Shown: piece after piece, positions 28,006 through 37,025 of the stretch
Layout of the letters: each line of letters starts with the position of its first letter
Position numbering within the stretch: the first letter of the stretch is position 1
From: Gammaproteobacteria bacterium
GTDB lineage: Bacteria; Pseudomonadota; Gammaproteobacteria; Pseudomonadales; Halieaceae
DNA: 64,000 nt
Reading direction: 5' to 3'
Assembly: GCA_030427085.1 (NCBI GenBank)
Contig: JAUHXH010000003.1
Coordinates: 248,001-312,000, forward strand
Program-made: the position numbers and the translations under genes
The notes under the pieces: generated by a model
Told to the model about the DNA's origin: nothing
The model's database searches: none
The model's input: only the letters and a program-made list of their open reading frames with translations

Positions 28006-28662
28006 ATGCCTGAGATTTACATCGTACCGCCCTGCGAAGAGGAAGTGAAAATCCTCTACCGGGACCCCCACCTGCTGCTGGTTCGCAAGCCCGACCTGTT
28101 GCTGAGCGTGCCCGGGCGCAACCCGCTGAACAAGGATTGCGTCATTTCCCGCCTGCAGGTGGAGTTCCCCAGTGCCAGCATGGTGCACCGCCTGGACCTG
28201 GACACCTCCGGCATCATGGTTATTCCGCTGGACAAGGCGACCCACGCCAGTATCAGCCGGCAATTCCAGCAACGGCGTGTGGAGAAGAGCTACCACGCCG
28301 TTGTGTACGGCAAGGTGGAACAGGATGAAGGGGAGATCGACCTGCCCATCGCCGCCGACTGGGCCAACCGGCCACGGCAGGTGATCTGTGCTGAGCGCGG
28401 CAAGTCGGCCCTGACGCGCTACAAAGTTCTCGAACGCCAGGCGGACCGCACCCGCTTACTGCTGAAGCCGGTAACCGGGCGCTCCCACCAATTGCGGATA
28501 CACCTGCGGGAGATCGGCCACCCCATCCTCGGCTGCGATATGTACGCCCACCCGGAAGCACTGGGGATGGCGCCGCGTTTGATGTTGCACGCCACCACAC
28601 TGGCGTTTGAGCATCCCATCAGCGGTCAGTGGTTGCGGGGGCACTGCCCGCCGGATTTCTGA
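28006..28662 (+). CDS. rluA: RluA-family pseudouridine synthase
   Basis: A single-domain pseudouridine synthase of 218 residues without an S4 domain, like RluA, which modifies U746 of 23S rRNA and U32 of several tRNAs. The catalytic motif HRLDLDTSGI is at residues 61-70, with Asp64. GRSHQLRIHLREIGHPILGC follows, as in RluA. ATG at 28006 removes 24 in-frame upstream residues that overlap the divergent methyltransferase. It converges on the rhodanese gene with a 10-base gap. Confidence 0.88.
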   Translation: MPEIYIVPPCEEEVKILYRDPHLLLVRKPDLLLSVPGRNPLNKDCVISRLQVEFPSASMVHRLDLDTSGIMVIPLDKATHASISRQFQQRRVEKSYHAVVYGKVEQDEGEIDLPIAADWANRPRQVICAERGKSALTRYKVLERQADRTRLLLKPVTGRSHQLRIHLREIGHPILGCDMYAHPEALGMAPRLMLHATTLAFEHPISGQWLRGHCPPDF

Positions 28663-28672
28663 TCGAGGGCCC

Positions 28673-29482
28673 TCACGCGGGGTCGAGGTGGCTGCACCAG
28701 TCACTCCAACTGCCGGCGTATAACACCGCATCCTCACGACCGGCCAAGGCCAGCGAAAAGAGATTGACGCAGGCCGTTACGCCGGAGCCGCAATACACCA
28801 CAGGGTCAGGGGGAATATCCGCCCATCGAGCCTGCTGGTTTGCGACGGGCAGCGTCTTGCCGTCTTCGCCCGTCACAGACTGCCAGGGCAGATTTACTGC
28901 ACCGGGGATGTGGCCAGCTACCGGATCAATCGGCTCTTCCAGGCCCAGATAACGCCGCTCCTCCCGGGAATCCACCAGCGTGGCACCCTCGGCTTGCTGA
29001 CGGCGCACACCGTCGATATCGCAGCAACGCGTGTAGGCGCCAACCGCAGGCGCGTCACAGGGCGCAGGTTGCGGTACAGCGCTTTCCAGTTCACCACCGG
29101 CTGCCTGCCATGCAGTTATGCCGCCATCGAGTATGAGCGGCGCGCGGTAACCTAGCGCGCGCATCATCCACCACAACCGGCTGGCAAAGGCAAAGCGGTG
29201 AGCATCGTAGGCAACAACACGGGTATCGAGGCCAACGCCAAAACGCGCCAGGGTGGCGGCGAATTGTTCCGGCGCCGGCAAGGGGTGGCGACCGCCATGG
29301 CGGCCAACGGGGCCCGACAGGTCACGCTCCAGATGCAAGTAATGGGCGCCGGGGATATGTCCAGCAAGGTAATCGCTTTCTCCCGCTGAGGGATCAGCCA
29401 GTGAGAAGCGACAGTCGAAGATAACCACGCCCCCACAGTCTTGCAGCTTATCGGCATCGATCAGTAGTGTGTGCTGAGTCAT
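28673..29482 (-). CDS. sseA: Two-domain rhodanese-type sulfurtransferase (SseA-like)
   Basis: Sulfurtransferase of 269 residues with an inactive N-terminal rhodanese domain (FDCRFSLADP, GHIPGAHYLHLERDLSG) and a catalytic C-terminal domain. The active cysteine is Cys231 in the loop CGSGVTAC, the CGSGVTA loop of 3-mercaptopyruvate sulfurtransferases. GHIPGAVNLPW precedes it. The natural sulfur acceptor is unknown. Converges on rluA. Confidence 0.9.
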   Translation of the reverse strand: MTQHTLLIDADKLQDCGGVVIFDCRFSLADPSAGESDYLAGHIPGAHYLHLERDLSGPVGRHGGRHPLPAPEQFAATLARFGVGLDTRVVAYDAHRFAFASRLWWMMRALGYRAPLILDGGITAWQAAGGELESAVPQPAPCDAPAVGAYTRCCDIDGVRRQQAEGATLVDSREERRYLGLEEPIDPVAGHIPGAVNLPWQSVTGEDGKTLPVANQQARWADIPPDPVVYCGSGVTACVNLFSLALAGREDAVLYAGSWSDWCSHLDPA

Positions 29483-29559
29483 GGCGCTCCCACGCTCCGG
29501 TGCTGTGCCGCAAGGGCAGCTTGAACTAGAATGAAGGGCAAATAATAACAGGAGGCGTT

Positions 29560-30063
29560 ATGGTCAGCCGGCGGCAGAGTCGACACGGAGTTACCATCAT
29601 TGCGCAGCCCAATTGTTCCGCCACCTGGCAGACCAATAAGCGGGTGCTGCTGTTCCTGTGTGCGATCTCCCTGTTGATCGCAGTCGCTTTCAGCCTGGCG
29701 GGAGCCTGGCCCATCCTGCCCCTGGCGGGCATTGAAATGTCCTGCCTCGCGCTGGCTCTGTACTATGTGAGCCGGCGGCAGCACCGCCGCCAGGTCATCA
29801 CCCTGTGCGCCCAATCGGTTCGCATCGCCAAAGGTCACAACAAGCCCCAGCGGGAGTGGATTCTGCCGCGTGCACAAGCAGGTGTGGCGGTGACCGATGG
29901 CGCACACCCGGCAGAAGCGTTAGCGCTGAGCGTGTACGACAGCGAAGGCAGTGTACCCGTGGGGGAATTTCTGAATCGGGAGGACAGCTTGCTGCTGCTG
30001 GAGTTACTGCGGGCGGAATTGCGGGTGGGAAGCTGGGCGCCGGAGGGTGAACGGGCATTCTAG
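29560..30063 (+). CDS. DUF2244 membrane protein
   Basis: 167 residues with two membrane helices (about 28-46 and 50-68) after a short cytoplasmic N-terminus containing the family start IIAQPNCSATW. A C-terminal soluble domain ends NREDSLLLLELLRAEL. DUF2244 proteins are widespread in proteobacteria, often near cytochrome oxidase genes, and have no established function. Here it stands alone, converging on a crotonase gene. Confidence 0.85.
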   Translation: MVSRRQSRHGVTIIAQPNCSATWQTNKRVLLFLCAISLLIAVAFSLAGAWPILPLAGIEMSCLALALYYVSRRQHRRQVITLCAQSVRIAKGHNKPQREWILPRAQAGVAVTDGAHPAEALALSVYDSEGSVPVGEFLNREDSLLLLELLRAELRVGSWAPEGERAF

Positions 30064-30080
30064 TGCGCCGGTGTGAGGTT

Positions 30081-30854
30081 TTACAGGTCGTCGAAGCGCC
30101 CGTGGCGGCCTTTGCCTGACGCAAAACGCTGCGCTCCCGCCACCGTTTCGCGCGACTGAACTACCTCCAGCCCACGCCGGAATTCATTGCGGATGGCCTC
30201 GTCTACAGGCAGGTCCCATTGTTCTATCGCACTCAAACGATCGCTGCGCAGGCAGATCTGGGGAAACTCGGCAATTTGCCGGGCCATTTCCAGAGCCACA
30301 TCCAGGGCTTGCCCATCTTTCACCACACGATTGGCCAACCCCAGAAACAAGGCTTCCTCGGCGTCGACAGCCCGCCCGGTCAGGATCAAGTCCATGGCTC
30401 GACTGTGGCCGATCAGACGGGGCAGGCGAACCGTGCCGCCATCGATCAGGGGCACACCCCAGCGCCGGCAGAACACGCCCATCACCGCAGAGCGCTCGAC
30501 CACGCGCATATCGCACCACAGAGCCAATTCCAGACCACCGGCCACGGCGTGACCGCTGATAGCGGCGATAACCGGTTTCGACAACTGCATACGGCTGGGA
30601 CCCATGGGGCCATCACCGTCTTCTTGCAAGGCATTGCTGCGCTCGCCAGAGGCGACGGCTTTCAGGTCGGCTCCGGCACAGAAGGTGCCGTTAGTGCCGT
30701 GGAACACCGCTACCGAGCTACTGGTATCGGCATCGAATTCGGAGAAGGCATCGGAGAGAGAGGCCGCGGTGGGACCATCCACCGCGTTGCGTACATCGGG
30801 CCGGTCCAGCGTGACAACTGTAACCGGCCCCTCACGCGTGAGTTTGACCGTCAC
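30081..30854 (-). CDS. Crotonase-fold protein lacking one catalytic glutamate
   Basis: 257 residues of the enoyl-CoA hydratase/isomerase superfamily. The oxyanion hole is built by FCAGADLKA (about 59-67) and SGHAVAGGLELALWCDM. The glutamate equivalent to rat ECH Glu144 is Glu109. The position corresponding to Glu164 falls in FCRRWGVPLIDGGTVRLPRLIG and is not glutamate. A classical hydratase uses both, so this may be another crotonase activity; many proteins with the CRRWGVPL variant exist, and I know no assigned function. Six bases separate its stop from the lipoprotein gene downstream-facing start. Confidence 0.85.
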   Translation of the reverse strand: MTVKLTREGPVTVVTLDRPDVRNAVDGPTAASLSDAFSEFDADTSSSVAVFHGTNGTFCAGADLKAVASGERSNALQEDGDGPMGPSRMQLSKPVIAAISGHAVAGGLELALWCDMRVVERSAVMGVFCRRWGVPLIDGGTVRLPRLIGHSRAMDLILTGRAVDAEEALFLGLANRVVKDGQALDVALEMARQIAEFPQICLRSDRLSAIEQWDLPVDEAIRNEFRRGLEVVQSRETVAGAQRFASGKGRHGRFDDL

Positions 30855-30860
30855 GCGGGA

Positions 30861-31160
30861 TCAGTTACCAGACATATTCACCTGGTTGGAGCGGTTCTGG
30901 AAGCCCTGAACCCCCTCCTGAGCGGAGCGACGCTGGGCTTCGCGCTGTGCTGCGGTGGTGCACCGCTTTTCCTTCATACGAGTGCCGGTAACCGAAACGT
31001 AGCGGCACTGCCGACCGTCGTCATTGGAGGATGCCGCCGCTACCTGCTGCTCACCCTGGTGGGCTGCTGCTTCGGCATCGGAAACTTCTTTCACGTCGCT
31101 GCTGGAGCAGGCACCAAGCGCCAGAGTGGAAACCAGTGTTGCGGCGATTGCATATTTCAT
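30861..31160 (-). CDS. Small secreted lipoprotein of unknown function
   Basis: A 99-residue protein with a lipoprotein signal: lipobox LALGAC with Cys18, followed by serines. The mature part is polar, alanine- and glutamine-rich, and contains the stretch CRYVSVTGTRMKEKRCTTAAQR. Two cysteines there could form a disulfide. I recall similar small proteins with a CRYxxVTGSRMKxKxC motif in other proteobacteria, of unknown role. It is upstream of, and probably co-transcribed with, the crotonase gene. Confidence 0.7.
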   Translation of the reverse strand: MKYAIAATLVSTLALGACSSSDVKEVSDAEAAAHQGEQQVAAASSNDDGRQCRYVSVTGTRMKEKRCTTAAQREAQRRSAQEGVQGFQNRSNQVNMSGN

Positions 31161-31313
31161 GAGAACGACTCCTTGAGTGTTATCGAAACTTTATAGCCAG
31201 ATAAGCGGCCATGTCCAACTACTAAACGGATAACTAGCTTAATACCGCAGCCCGGATGTCATATTGGCCGCAATTGACTGCATTCTATGCATTTCTCGCC
31301 ACAGTCGGCCCGC

Positions 31314-31368
31314 GGGCTCTCCGCGTTCCCTGTGTCGAAATACTTTACATATCGCCGATGGAGAGCCC
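31314..31368. repeat. Perfect 9-base inverted repeat upstream of the PEP-CTERM gene
   Basis: GGGCTCTCC at 31314-31322 is repeated in inverse as GGAGAGCCC at 31360-31368, with 37 bases between. It lies 55-110 bases upstream of the sigma-54-type promoter, the normal place for an enhancer-binding protein. The 325 bases from 31161 to 31485 hold no gene; this repeat and the promoter are all I see there. Confidence 0.5.
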
Positions 31369-31421
31369 TCCCTCTCAGGCAAAAAAGTGATATCCGACTG
31401 TTTCTTAATGATTTTTTAGTA

Positions 31422-31438
31422 TTGGCCCGGTTTGTGCT
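31422..31438 (+). promoter_or_regulatory. Sigma-54 (RpoN) type promoter of the PEP-CTERM gene
   Basis: TTGGCCCG (31422-31429) and GTGCT (31434-31438) place the invariant GG and GC exactly ten bases apart, as required for sigma-54 (consensus TGGCACG-N4-TTGC). Predicted start of transcription is near 31449, giving a 37-base leader with AAGGA before the ATG. From published work on other bacteria, PEP-CTERM genes are often driven by RpoN with the PrsK/PrsR two-component system. Confidence 0.65.
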
Positions 31439-31485
31439 TCAACGCTCATACCCATGGAATTTTCTTTCAAAAGGACATGATTGCT

Positions 31486-32196
31486 ATGAAACTCAAAACA
31501 CTGGGCTCGCTTATCGCGGCCACTGCGTTCACCCTCGGTTCGAGCCTGTCACAGGCTGTACCGGTGATTTACTTCGGCGAAAACCTGTCCCCCGGCGGCT
31601 CGCTCTCTGGCGACCCCGTTACGGCGCAGGCGGACTTTCTGTCTAATTTGACGGGTGTGGGCATTGAGGACTTCGAGGGCATTGCCGATGGCACATTGGC
31701 GCCCTTTGGCGTCGCCTTCCCGGGCTCTTCCGGCAGCATAACCGCCACTATCACGGGCACTGCTGGCGTGACCGATGAACCCTGCTGTGGACGCTTCCCC
31801 ACTTCGGGCTCTCAACTTATCGAGAATTCCGGTGTCTTCACCCTGTCGTTTTCCAGCCCGATTTCAGCCTTCGGCTTCTATGCAACAGACATCGGTGACT
31901 TCAGCGGTTCGATCACCCTCGGCTTGACGGGCGGTGATACAGATAGCCTTGTTATCCCGCATACAGTTAGCGGACCCAGCGGCTCGCTGTTGTTCTACGG
32001 CTTCATCGACCAGGACAGCTCCTACGACTCTATTACCTTTGGCAACACCGCCGTCGGTACTGACTTCTTCGGCTTCGATGACATGATCATCGGTGACGCT
32101 GGCCAGATCACCACCGGTGATGTGCCCGCGCCGGCCACCCTGGCCTTGTTCGGCCTCGGCCTGGCAGCCCTCGGATGGCGCCGCCGTCGCAGTTAA
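31486..32196 (+). CDS. PEP-CTERM sorted surface protein
   Basis: 236 residues with a signal peptide (1-21, SLSQAVP) and an acidic, glycine/serine-rich beta-type body. The C-terminal sorting signal is PAPATLALFGLGLAALGWRRRRS: a PxPxx motif, a hydrophobic helix and an arginine cluster. Such proteins are recognised by exosortase and exported to the surface or exopolysaccharide. I chose the ATG at 31486 because AAGGA (31471-31475) is ten bases away; an ATG at 31477 is only one base from it. No exosortase gene lies in the window. The body sequence has no recognised domain. A strong terminator follows. Confidence 0.85.
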   Translation: MKLKTLGSLIAATAFTLGSSLSQAVPVIYFGENLSPGGSLSGDPVTAQADFLSNLTGVGIEDFEGIADGTLAPFGVAFPGSSGSITATITGTAGVTDEPCCGRFPTSGSQLIENSGVFTLSFSSPISAFGFYATDIGDFSGSITLGLTGGDTDSLVIPHTVSGPSGSLLFYGFIDQDSSYDSITFGNTAVGTDFFGFDDMIIGDAGQITTGDVPAPATLALFGLGLAALGWRRRRS

Positions 32197-32218
32197 GCGC
32201 TAATCTCACACACCATAA

Positions 32219-32256
32219 CCCCGCCAGAGCGAAGGCTCTCGCGGGGTTTTTTCTTT
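32219..32256 (+). terminator. Intrinsic terminator after the PEP-CTERM gene
   Basis: A stem of CCCCGC plus AGAGC pairing with GCTCT plus GCGGGG, broken by one C-C mismatch, closes a four-base loop (GAAG). It is followed by TTTTTTCTTT. It lies 22 bases beyond the PEP-CTERM stop and isolates that gene from rimO. Confidence 0.92.
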
Positions 32257-32392
32257 CTCACTCCCGCAAGTCTTTACCACCCTCCGACTGGCCATTTTTT
32301 GTACAATTTCACCAGCGCAAGCCGGCACTATCGGGTATCATCGCGCCTCTGTCCCGGCCCCCCGCCAGTCAAGGAAATTGTCAGCACACACT

Positions 32393-33718
32393 ATGAGCAC
32401 TTCGTCCAAAAAAAATGTCGGCTTCATCAGCCTGGGTTGCCCCAAAGCCCTGGTAGATTCGGAGCGCATCCTCACCCAGCTCAAGCTGGACGGCTATGAA
32501 ATCGTGCCTACTTACGAGGATGCGGAAGTGGTGGTGGTCAACACCTGCGGCTTTATCGACAGCGCCAAGCAGGAGTCACTGGATGCCATCGGCGAGGCCA
32601 TCAGCGAGAACGGCAAAGTGATCGTGACCGGTTGTATGGGCAAGGGTAACGACGCCGAAGTGATCAAGGAACTGCACCCCAAAGTGCTGAGCGTCACCGG
32701 CCCTGCCGCCTACGAGGAAGTAGTGGGAGCCGTGCACGAGTTCGTACCGCACACCCCCGTCCACGACCCCTACACCGACCTTGTACCCCCACAGGGGGTG
32801 AAGCTCACACCGCGCCACTACGCCTACCTGAAAATCTCAGAGGGCTGCAACCACCGCTGCAGTTTCTGCATCATCCCGGCCATGCGCGGCGACCTGGTTA
32901 GCCGCCCTATCGGTGATGTGATGAGTGAGGCCGAGGGCCTGGTTCGCGCCGGCGTGCGCGAATTGTTGGTGATCTCACAGGACACCAGCGCTTACGGCAT
33001 CGACGTAAAGTACCGCACCGGCTTCTGGAATGGCCGCCCGCTGAAAACTCGCATGCAGGCGCTGTGCGAGGCGCTGGGCGAACTGGGCGTGTGGGTACGA
33101 TTGCACTATGTGTATCCCTACCCCCACGTAGACAATGTGATACCGCTGATGGCCGAGGGCAAAATCCTGCCGTACCTGGACATTCCTTTCCAGCATGGCA
33201 GTCCATCTGTACTGAAACGCATGAAACGCCCCGCAGCAGCAGAAAAATCGCTGGAGCGCATTGCGCGATGGCGGGAGATTTGCCCCGACATTACGCTGCG
33301 CAGTACCTTCATTGTTGGCTTCCCCGGAGAAACGGAACAGGACTTCGAAGTCCTGCTCGACTTCCTGCAGGAAGCGCAGCTGGACCGCGTTGGTTGCTTC
33401 CAGTATTCACCCGTTGCCGGCGCCGCCGCCAATGACCTTCCCGATGCCGTACCTGAAGAAGTCAAACAGGAACGCTGGGAACGTTTCATGGCGCTGCAAC
33501 AGCAGATCAGCGCCGACAAACTACAGGCCAAAATCGGTAGTGAAATCGATATCCTGATCGACGCGGTGGATGAACAGGGCGCCATCGGCCGCTCCACTGC
33601 CGACGCGCCGGAGATCGACGGCAAAGTGTACCTTAACGGCGCCACTGACCTGCAGCCGGGTGACATGGTGCGCGCACCGGTCACCGGTGCCGACGAATAC
33701 GATCTCTGGGCGGGTTAA
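32393..33718 (+). CDS. rimO: Ribosomal protein S12 methylthiotransferase
   Basis: RimO adds a methylthio group to Asp88 of ribosomal protein S12. It is a radical SAM enzyme with two iron-sulfur clusters: the N-terminal UPF0004 domain carries cysteines in [22 protein letters not shown] and VTGCMGKG, and the radical SAM motif CxxxCxxC is in [19 protein letters not shown] domain ends the protein. The ATG at 32393 gives the usual [11 protein letters not shown] start; a TTG five codons upstream is in frame and has AAGGA only two bases before it. About 441 residues is normal. Confidence 0.96.
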   Translation: MSTSSKKNVGFISLGCPKALVDSERILTQLKLDGYEIVPTYEDAEVVVVNTCGFIDSAKQESLDAIGEAISENGKVIVTGCMGKGNDAEVIKELHPKVLSVTGPAAYEEVVGAVHEFVPHTPVHDPYTDLVPPQGVKLTPRHYAYLKISEGCNHRCSFCIIPAMRGDLVSRPIGDVMSEAEGLVRAGVRELLVISQDTSAYGIDVKYRTGFWNGRPLKTRMQALCEALGELGVWVRLHYVYPYPHVDNVIPLMAEGKILPYLDIPFQHGSPSVLKRMKRPAAAEKSLERIARWREICPDITLRSTFIVGFPGETEQDFEVLLDFLQEAQLDRVGCFQYSPVAGAAANDLPDAVPEEVKQERWERFMALQQQISADKLQAKIGSEIDILIDAVDEQGAIGRSTADAPEIDGKVYLNGATDLQPGDMVRAPVTGADEYDLWAG

Positions 33719-33724
33719 TACCGC

Positions 33725-34435
33725 GTGAATGTACTGCTGTTCGGCGCGCCGGACCTGGATGCCTCGGGCAGCCTGGTGGTGTCCGACCACCGCCTGGACA
33801 ACCTGCATGAGGTGCAACAGGCTGAGGTAGGCTCCCGCCTGCGCGTCGGTGAGATAGGCGGGCAACTCGGTTGGGGTGAAGTGCAGCAGATCGACGCACA
33901 CAGCGCCACCCTGAACATCGCTCTGGACGCCGCACCCCCGGCAAAGTTACCCCTTGAATTGGTTGTCGCCCTGCCCCGCCCCAAGATGTTGCGCCGCATT
34001 CTGCGCACAGTGGCAGAACTCGGCGTGCCGCGGTTGCACCTGATCAACAGTTACCGTGTGGAAAAAAGCTTCTGGCAGAGTCCGGTGCTCTCACACGAAA
34101 CCTCGCGAAGTTATTTATTGCAGGGCCTCGAACAGGCGGTGGACACGGTGCTCCCCGAGCTTCACCTTCACCGGCGATTCAAGCCCTTCGCTGAGGATAT
34201 CCTGCCTACCCTGACCAGTGGGCGCAGCGCGCTGGTGGGTCACCCCGCTGCCAGCGAGGCATGTCCGCGCAATCTGACAGGTAAGCTTGCCCTGTTGGCC
34301 ATTGGCCCGGAGGGGGGGTTTACGGACTACGAAATTGGGCTACTGAGTGACGCCGGCTGCCGCCCGGTTACACTGGGACCACGGATCCTGCGCGTTGAAA
34401 ACGCCGTCAACAGTTTAATCGGCCGCCTGTACTGA
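33725..34435 (+). CDS. rsmE: 16S rRNA (uracil(1498)-N3)-methyltransferase
   Basis: RsmE is a SPOUT-class methyltransferase acting on U1498 of 16S rRNA. Motifs include LALPRPKMLRRILRTVAELGV-type sequence near 90-105, LLAIGPEGGFTDYEIG near 195-210 and LGPRILRVENAV near the C-terminus, which form the knotted SAM site. Translation starts at GTG 33725, six bases after the rimO stop. The length of 236 is usual. It converges on the TonB receptor with an 8-base gap. Confidence 0.94.
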   Translation: MNVLLFGAPDLDASGSLVVSDHRLDNLHEVQQAEVGSRLRVGEIGGQLGWGEVQQIDAHSATLNIALDAAPPAKLPLELVVALPRPKMLRRILRTVAELGVPRLHLINSYRVEKSFWQSPVLSHETSRSYLLQGLEQAVDTVLPELHLHRRFKPFAEDILPTLTSGRSALVGHPAASEACPRNLTGKLALLAIGPEGGFTDYEIGLLSDAGCRPVTLGPRILRVENAVNSLIGRLY

Positions 34436-34443
34436 AAACCTGG

Positions 34444-36906
34444 TCAGAACTGATACTGCACTTCGGCCCCATACATGCGCGGACTACTGAAGGCCATGCC
34501 TCCCACGCCCTGGGATTCCACCAGCGCCGTGCCACCCACGCCATATTCTACCTCGGTGAGATTATTGCCGAAGAGGGAGCCGACCCAGCGCCCACTGGGT
34601 GAAATCCAGCTAACACGACCATCCAGTTGGAATTGCTCGTCAACCAACCAGCGTCCCGAATCGCAGCTGGCAGCGTCGAAACAGTAATCGATATTTTTCT
34701 TCAGCGATGCCTGCACGCGCGGGATGATCTGTCCGAACCCGCTTTCCCAGGTGTACTGCGCCGCCAGGAAATAGCTTTGCTCCGCAAGGCGAGGCAGGTT
34801 CTCGGATGATCGATCATTGGGGCAGGAATCTACCTGCAGCACAGTCAGGTCCGCCCGCTCGCAGCCGGGCGCAGGCACGTCGGAGGTCGCGATAGTTAAT
34901 TGCACATCCTCGAATTCCTCGATGTCGCCATCGGTCAGGGTCATGTTAAAGGTCAGCAGAAGATTTCGCGTGGCAAAAAACATCGATTCCAGTTCAAAGC
35001 CACGAATCGTGGATTTGGCAGCATTAATCGTGGCGGGGGCCGGTGAACTGGTATCGGAATTAATAACCAGCGTGGTTAACTGACGATTGTCGTAATCGGA
35101 ATTAAACAGCGCGCCATTCAGGCGCAGGCGGCGGTCCATCAAATCGAGTTTGAAACCAAACTCAATGTTGGTGACCTCTTCCGGCAGGAACTCCTCGAGC
35201 TCACCACTGGGCGCCTCCGACAAGCCCCCGGAAAGAAAGCCCTCGGCGTAGGTGAGGTAGAGACTACCCGTGTCGATAAACCCGCCACCGTCCAACAGAT
35301 ACTGAATGCTGGCCATCGGTGTGATGTCGTCATCCTCGATACTGTCTTCGGTGAAGTCCTGCTCCATGAAGGCGAAATTTTCATTGAACTCAAAACCGGC
35401 ACGATTCACCGCATAGAGTCCGCCCCCAAAGGCGATGGCCTGACCACCATTGAGATCGAGCGTTGCGGGGTCTACCAGGTAACGCGTCCGCGTGAGCGCC
35501 CTTTTTTCATCGGTATAACGCACGCCGAGGGTGGTTCGCCAATTTTCATTAAATTCCCATTCCACCTGGCTGAACAAGGCAACCGCATCATTGTCCGTGT
35601 CAAAAAAGCGGGAGGTGGAATTGAGGAAAAACAGGTTCGCTACCGCCGGGTCGTAGGGCCCCAGAAAGGTTACATCCTGCCCCTTGCGCGATTCTTCTCG
35701 GAACCAGTACGCGCCGGCCACCCACTGCATACGTTCATCAAAGGCGCTGCCAATAAACTGGAATTCCTGACTGTACTGATCGGTTTCCCGCGGGGAGGAC
35801 GCCGGGTGGAAGGTTTGAGTGCGGTGCAGGAAGGGAATGCCGGAATGGTCCAGCTCGTCGTCCTGTGAGGCCTCTGTGTAGCGCCAGGCGCTGATGCTCT
35901 TGAAGCTGATGTTGTCGTTTATTTCCCAGTTTGCCGTAAACGACAGTCCACGCGTGTCCGCCACATAGCGACCCCCGAGATCGCTGATCACGGTATTGCC
36001 ATCACCATCGCCCGCCTCCGCAGCGTCCTGGCAGTAGTCATTCGTGGTGCGGCCCGTGGATGGGATGATGGCGAGCTGGTCAAACAGTGCGGCCTGCCAA
36101 CCGTCAAATTCCGGTACCAATATGCACTTTTGCGGGCGTGCCAGTTGATCGGTATCGGACCAGTTGGCATTTAAATCCAGAATCAGCGATTCATCTGGGA
36201 CCCAGCGCGTCTGCCAGATCAGGCTCTGTCGATCTTCATTCATGTAATCCCGACCATCGAACAGATTTTCGATATAGCCGTCGCGTTCAATACTCACGCC
36301 CGACAGGCGTGTATACAGCGAATCGGTCAGTGGCAGATTCACCATGAAATTGGCGTCGAGACGATTGTAATTGCCGACGCGCGCGCCAACGGCGGCATCG
36401 AATTCTTCCATCGGCCGATTGGTAGTGAATACCAGCGCACCGCCAGTGGTGTTTTTGCCGAACAAAGTGCCCTGCGGCCCGCGCAGTACCTGTACCGACT
36501 GAATATCGTTTACATCCAGCAACGCACCGTCCGGGCGGCTGATATAGACGTCATCCAGGTAAATACCGACACCACTATCGATGTTTACGCCGGTGTTGCG
36601 TTGCCCAACCCCCCGGATATAGATATTGGCTGCGGCGGAGTTGCCGTTGCCACTGGACACGTCGATACTCGGCGCCAATTGATTGAGGTCGGACAGGTTG
36701 TGTACGCCCGCTTCGCGTAGTGACTCGGCGTTGAGCGCAGTTACTGCTACCGGCGTTTCCTGCAGGCTCTCGGCGCGTTTTCGCGCAGTGACAATCACTT
36801 CTTCCAGCACGCCTTCCTGGGCCATCACAGGTGGCGCAACAGCCCCTGCGGATACCAGTGAAATTGCGATCGCCAGGCTCTTTCGCTTGCGGGCAGCCAC
36901 GCGCAT
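34444..36906 (-). CDS. TonB-dependent receptor, unknown substrate
   Basis: A large outer-membrane receptor of 820 residues from the ATG at 36906 (MRVAARKRK). The signal peptide ends near VMAQEG, followed by a TonB box LEEVIVTARKR. The plug has YIRGVGQRN, a GVGIYLDDVYISRPDG segment and VQVLRGPQGTLFGKNTTGGAL. The barrel finishes with a typical terminal strand ending VQYQF. An in-frame GTG/ATG 30 codons upstream is open but lacks homology. This class of large TBDT is common in marine Halieaceae and sphingomonads. No neighbouring gene hints at the ligand, and I saw no Fur-like site upstream. Confidence 0.92.
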   Translation of the reverse strand: MRVAARKRKSLAIAISLVSAGAVAPPVMAQEGVLEEVIVTARKRAESLQETPVAVTALNAESLREAGVHNLSDLNQLAPSIDVSSGNGNSAAANIYIRGVGQRNTGVNIDSGVGIYLDDVYISRPDGALLDVNDIQSVQVLRGPQGTLFGKNTTGGALVFTTNRPMEEFDAAVGARVGNYNRLDANFMVNLPLTDSLYTRLSGVSIERDGYIENLFDGRDYMNEDRQSLIWQTRWVPDESLILDLNANWSDTDQLARPQKCILVPEFDGWQAALFDQLAIIPSTGRTTNDYCQDAAEAGDGDGNTVISDLGGRYVADTRGLSFTANWEINDNISFKSISAWRYTEASQDDELDHSGIPFLHRTQTFHPASSPRETDQYSQEFQFIGSAFDERMQWVAGAYWFREESRKGQDVTFLGPYDPAVANLFFLNSTSRFFDTDNDAVALFSQVEWEFNENWRTTLGVRYTDEKRALTRTRYLVDPATLDLNGGQAIAFGGGLYAVNRAGFEFNENFAFMEQDFTEDSIEDDDITPMASIQYLLDGGGFIDTGSLYLTYAEGFLSGGLSEAPSGELEEFLPEEVTNIEFGFKLDLMDRRLRLNGALFNSDYDNRQLTTLVINSDTSSPAPATINAAKSTIRGFELESMFFATRNLLLTFNMTLTDGDIEEFEDVQLTIATSDVPAPGCERADLTVLQVDSCPNDRSSENLPRLAEQSYFLAAQYTWESGFGQIIPRVQASLKKNIDYCFDAASCDSGRWLVDEQFQLDGRVSWISPSGRWVGSLFGNNLTEVEYGVGGTALVESQGVGGMAFSSPRMYGAEVQYQF

Positions 36907-37025
36907 AAACACCACCTCTACCTTGTCGTTATCGTTATGTGGACGTGCTGTAACACTGATTCCTGTATACCCCTGCCGGCGGTGAAGGTACACCACCGGG
37001 TAGCAGAATCCTCGCGCGGTTTAAT

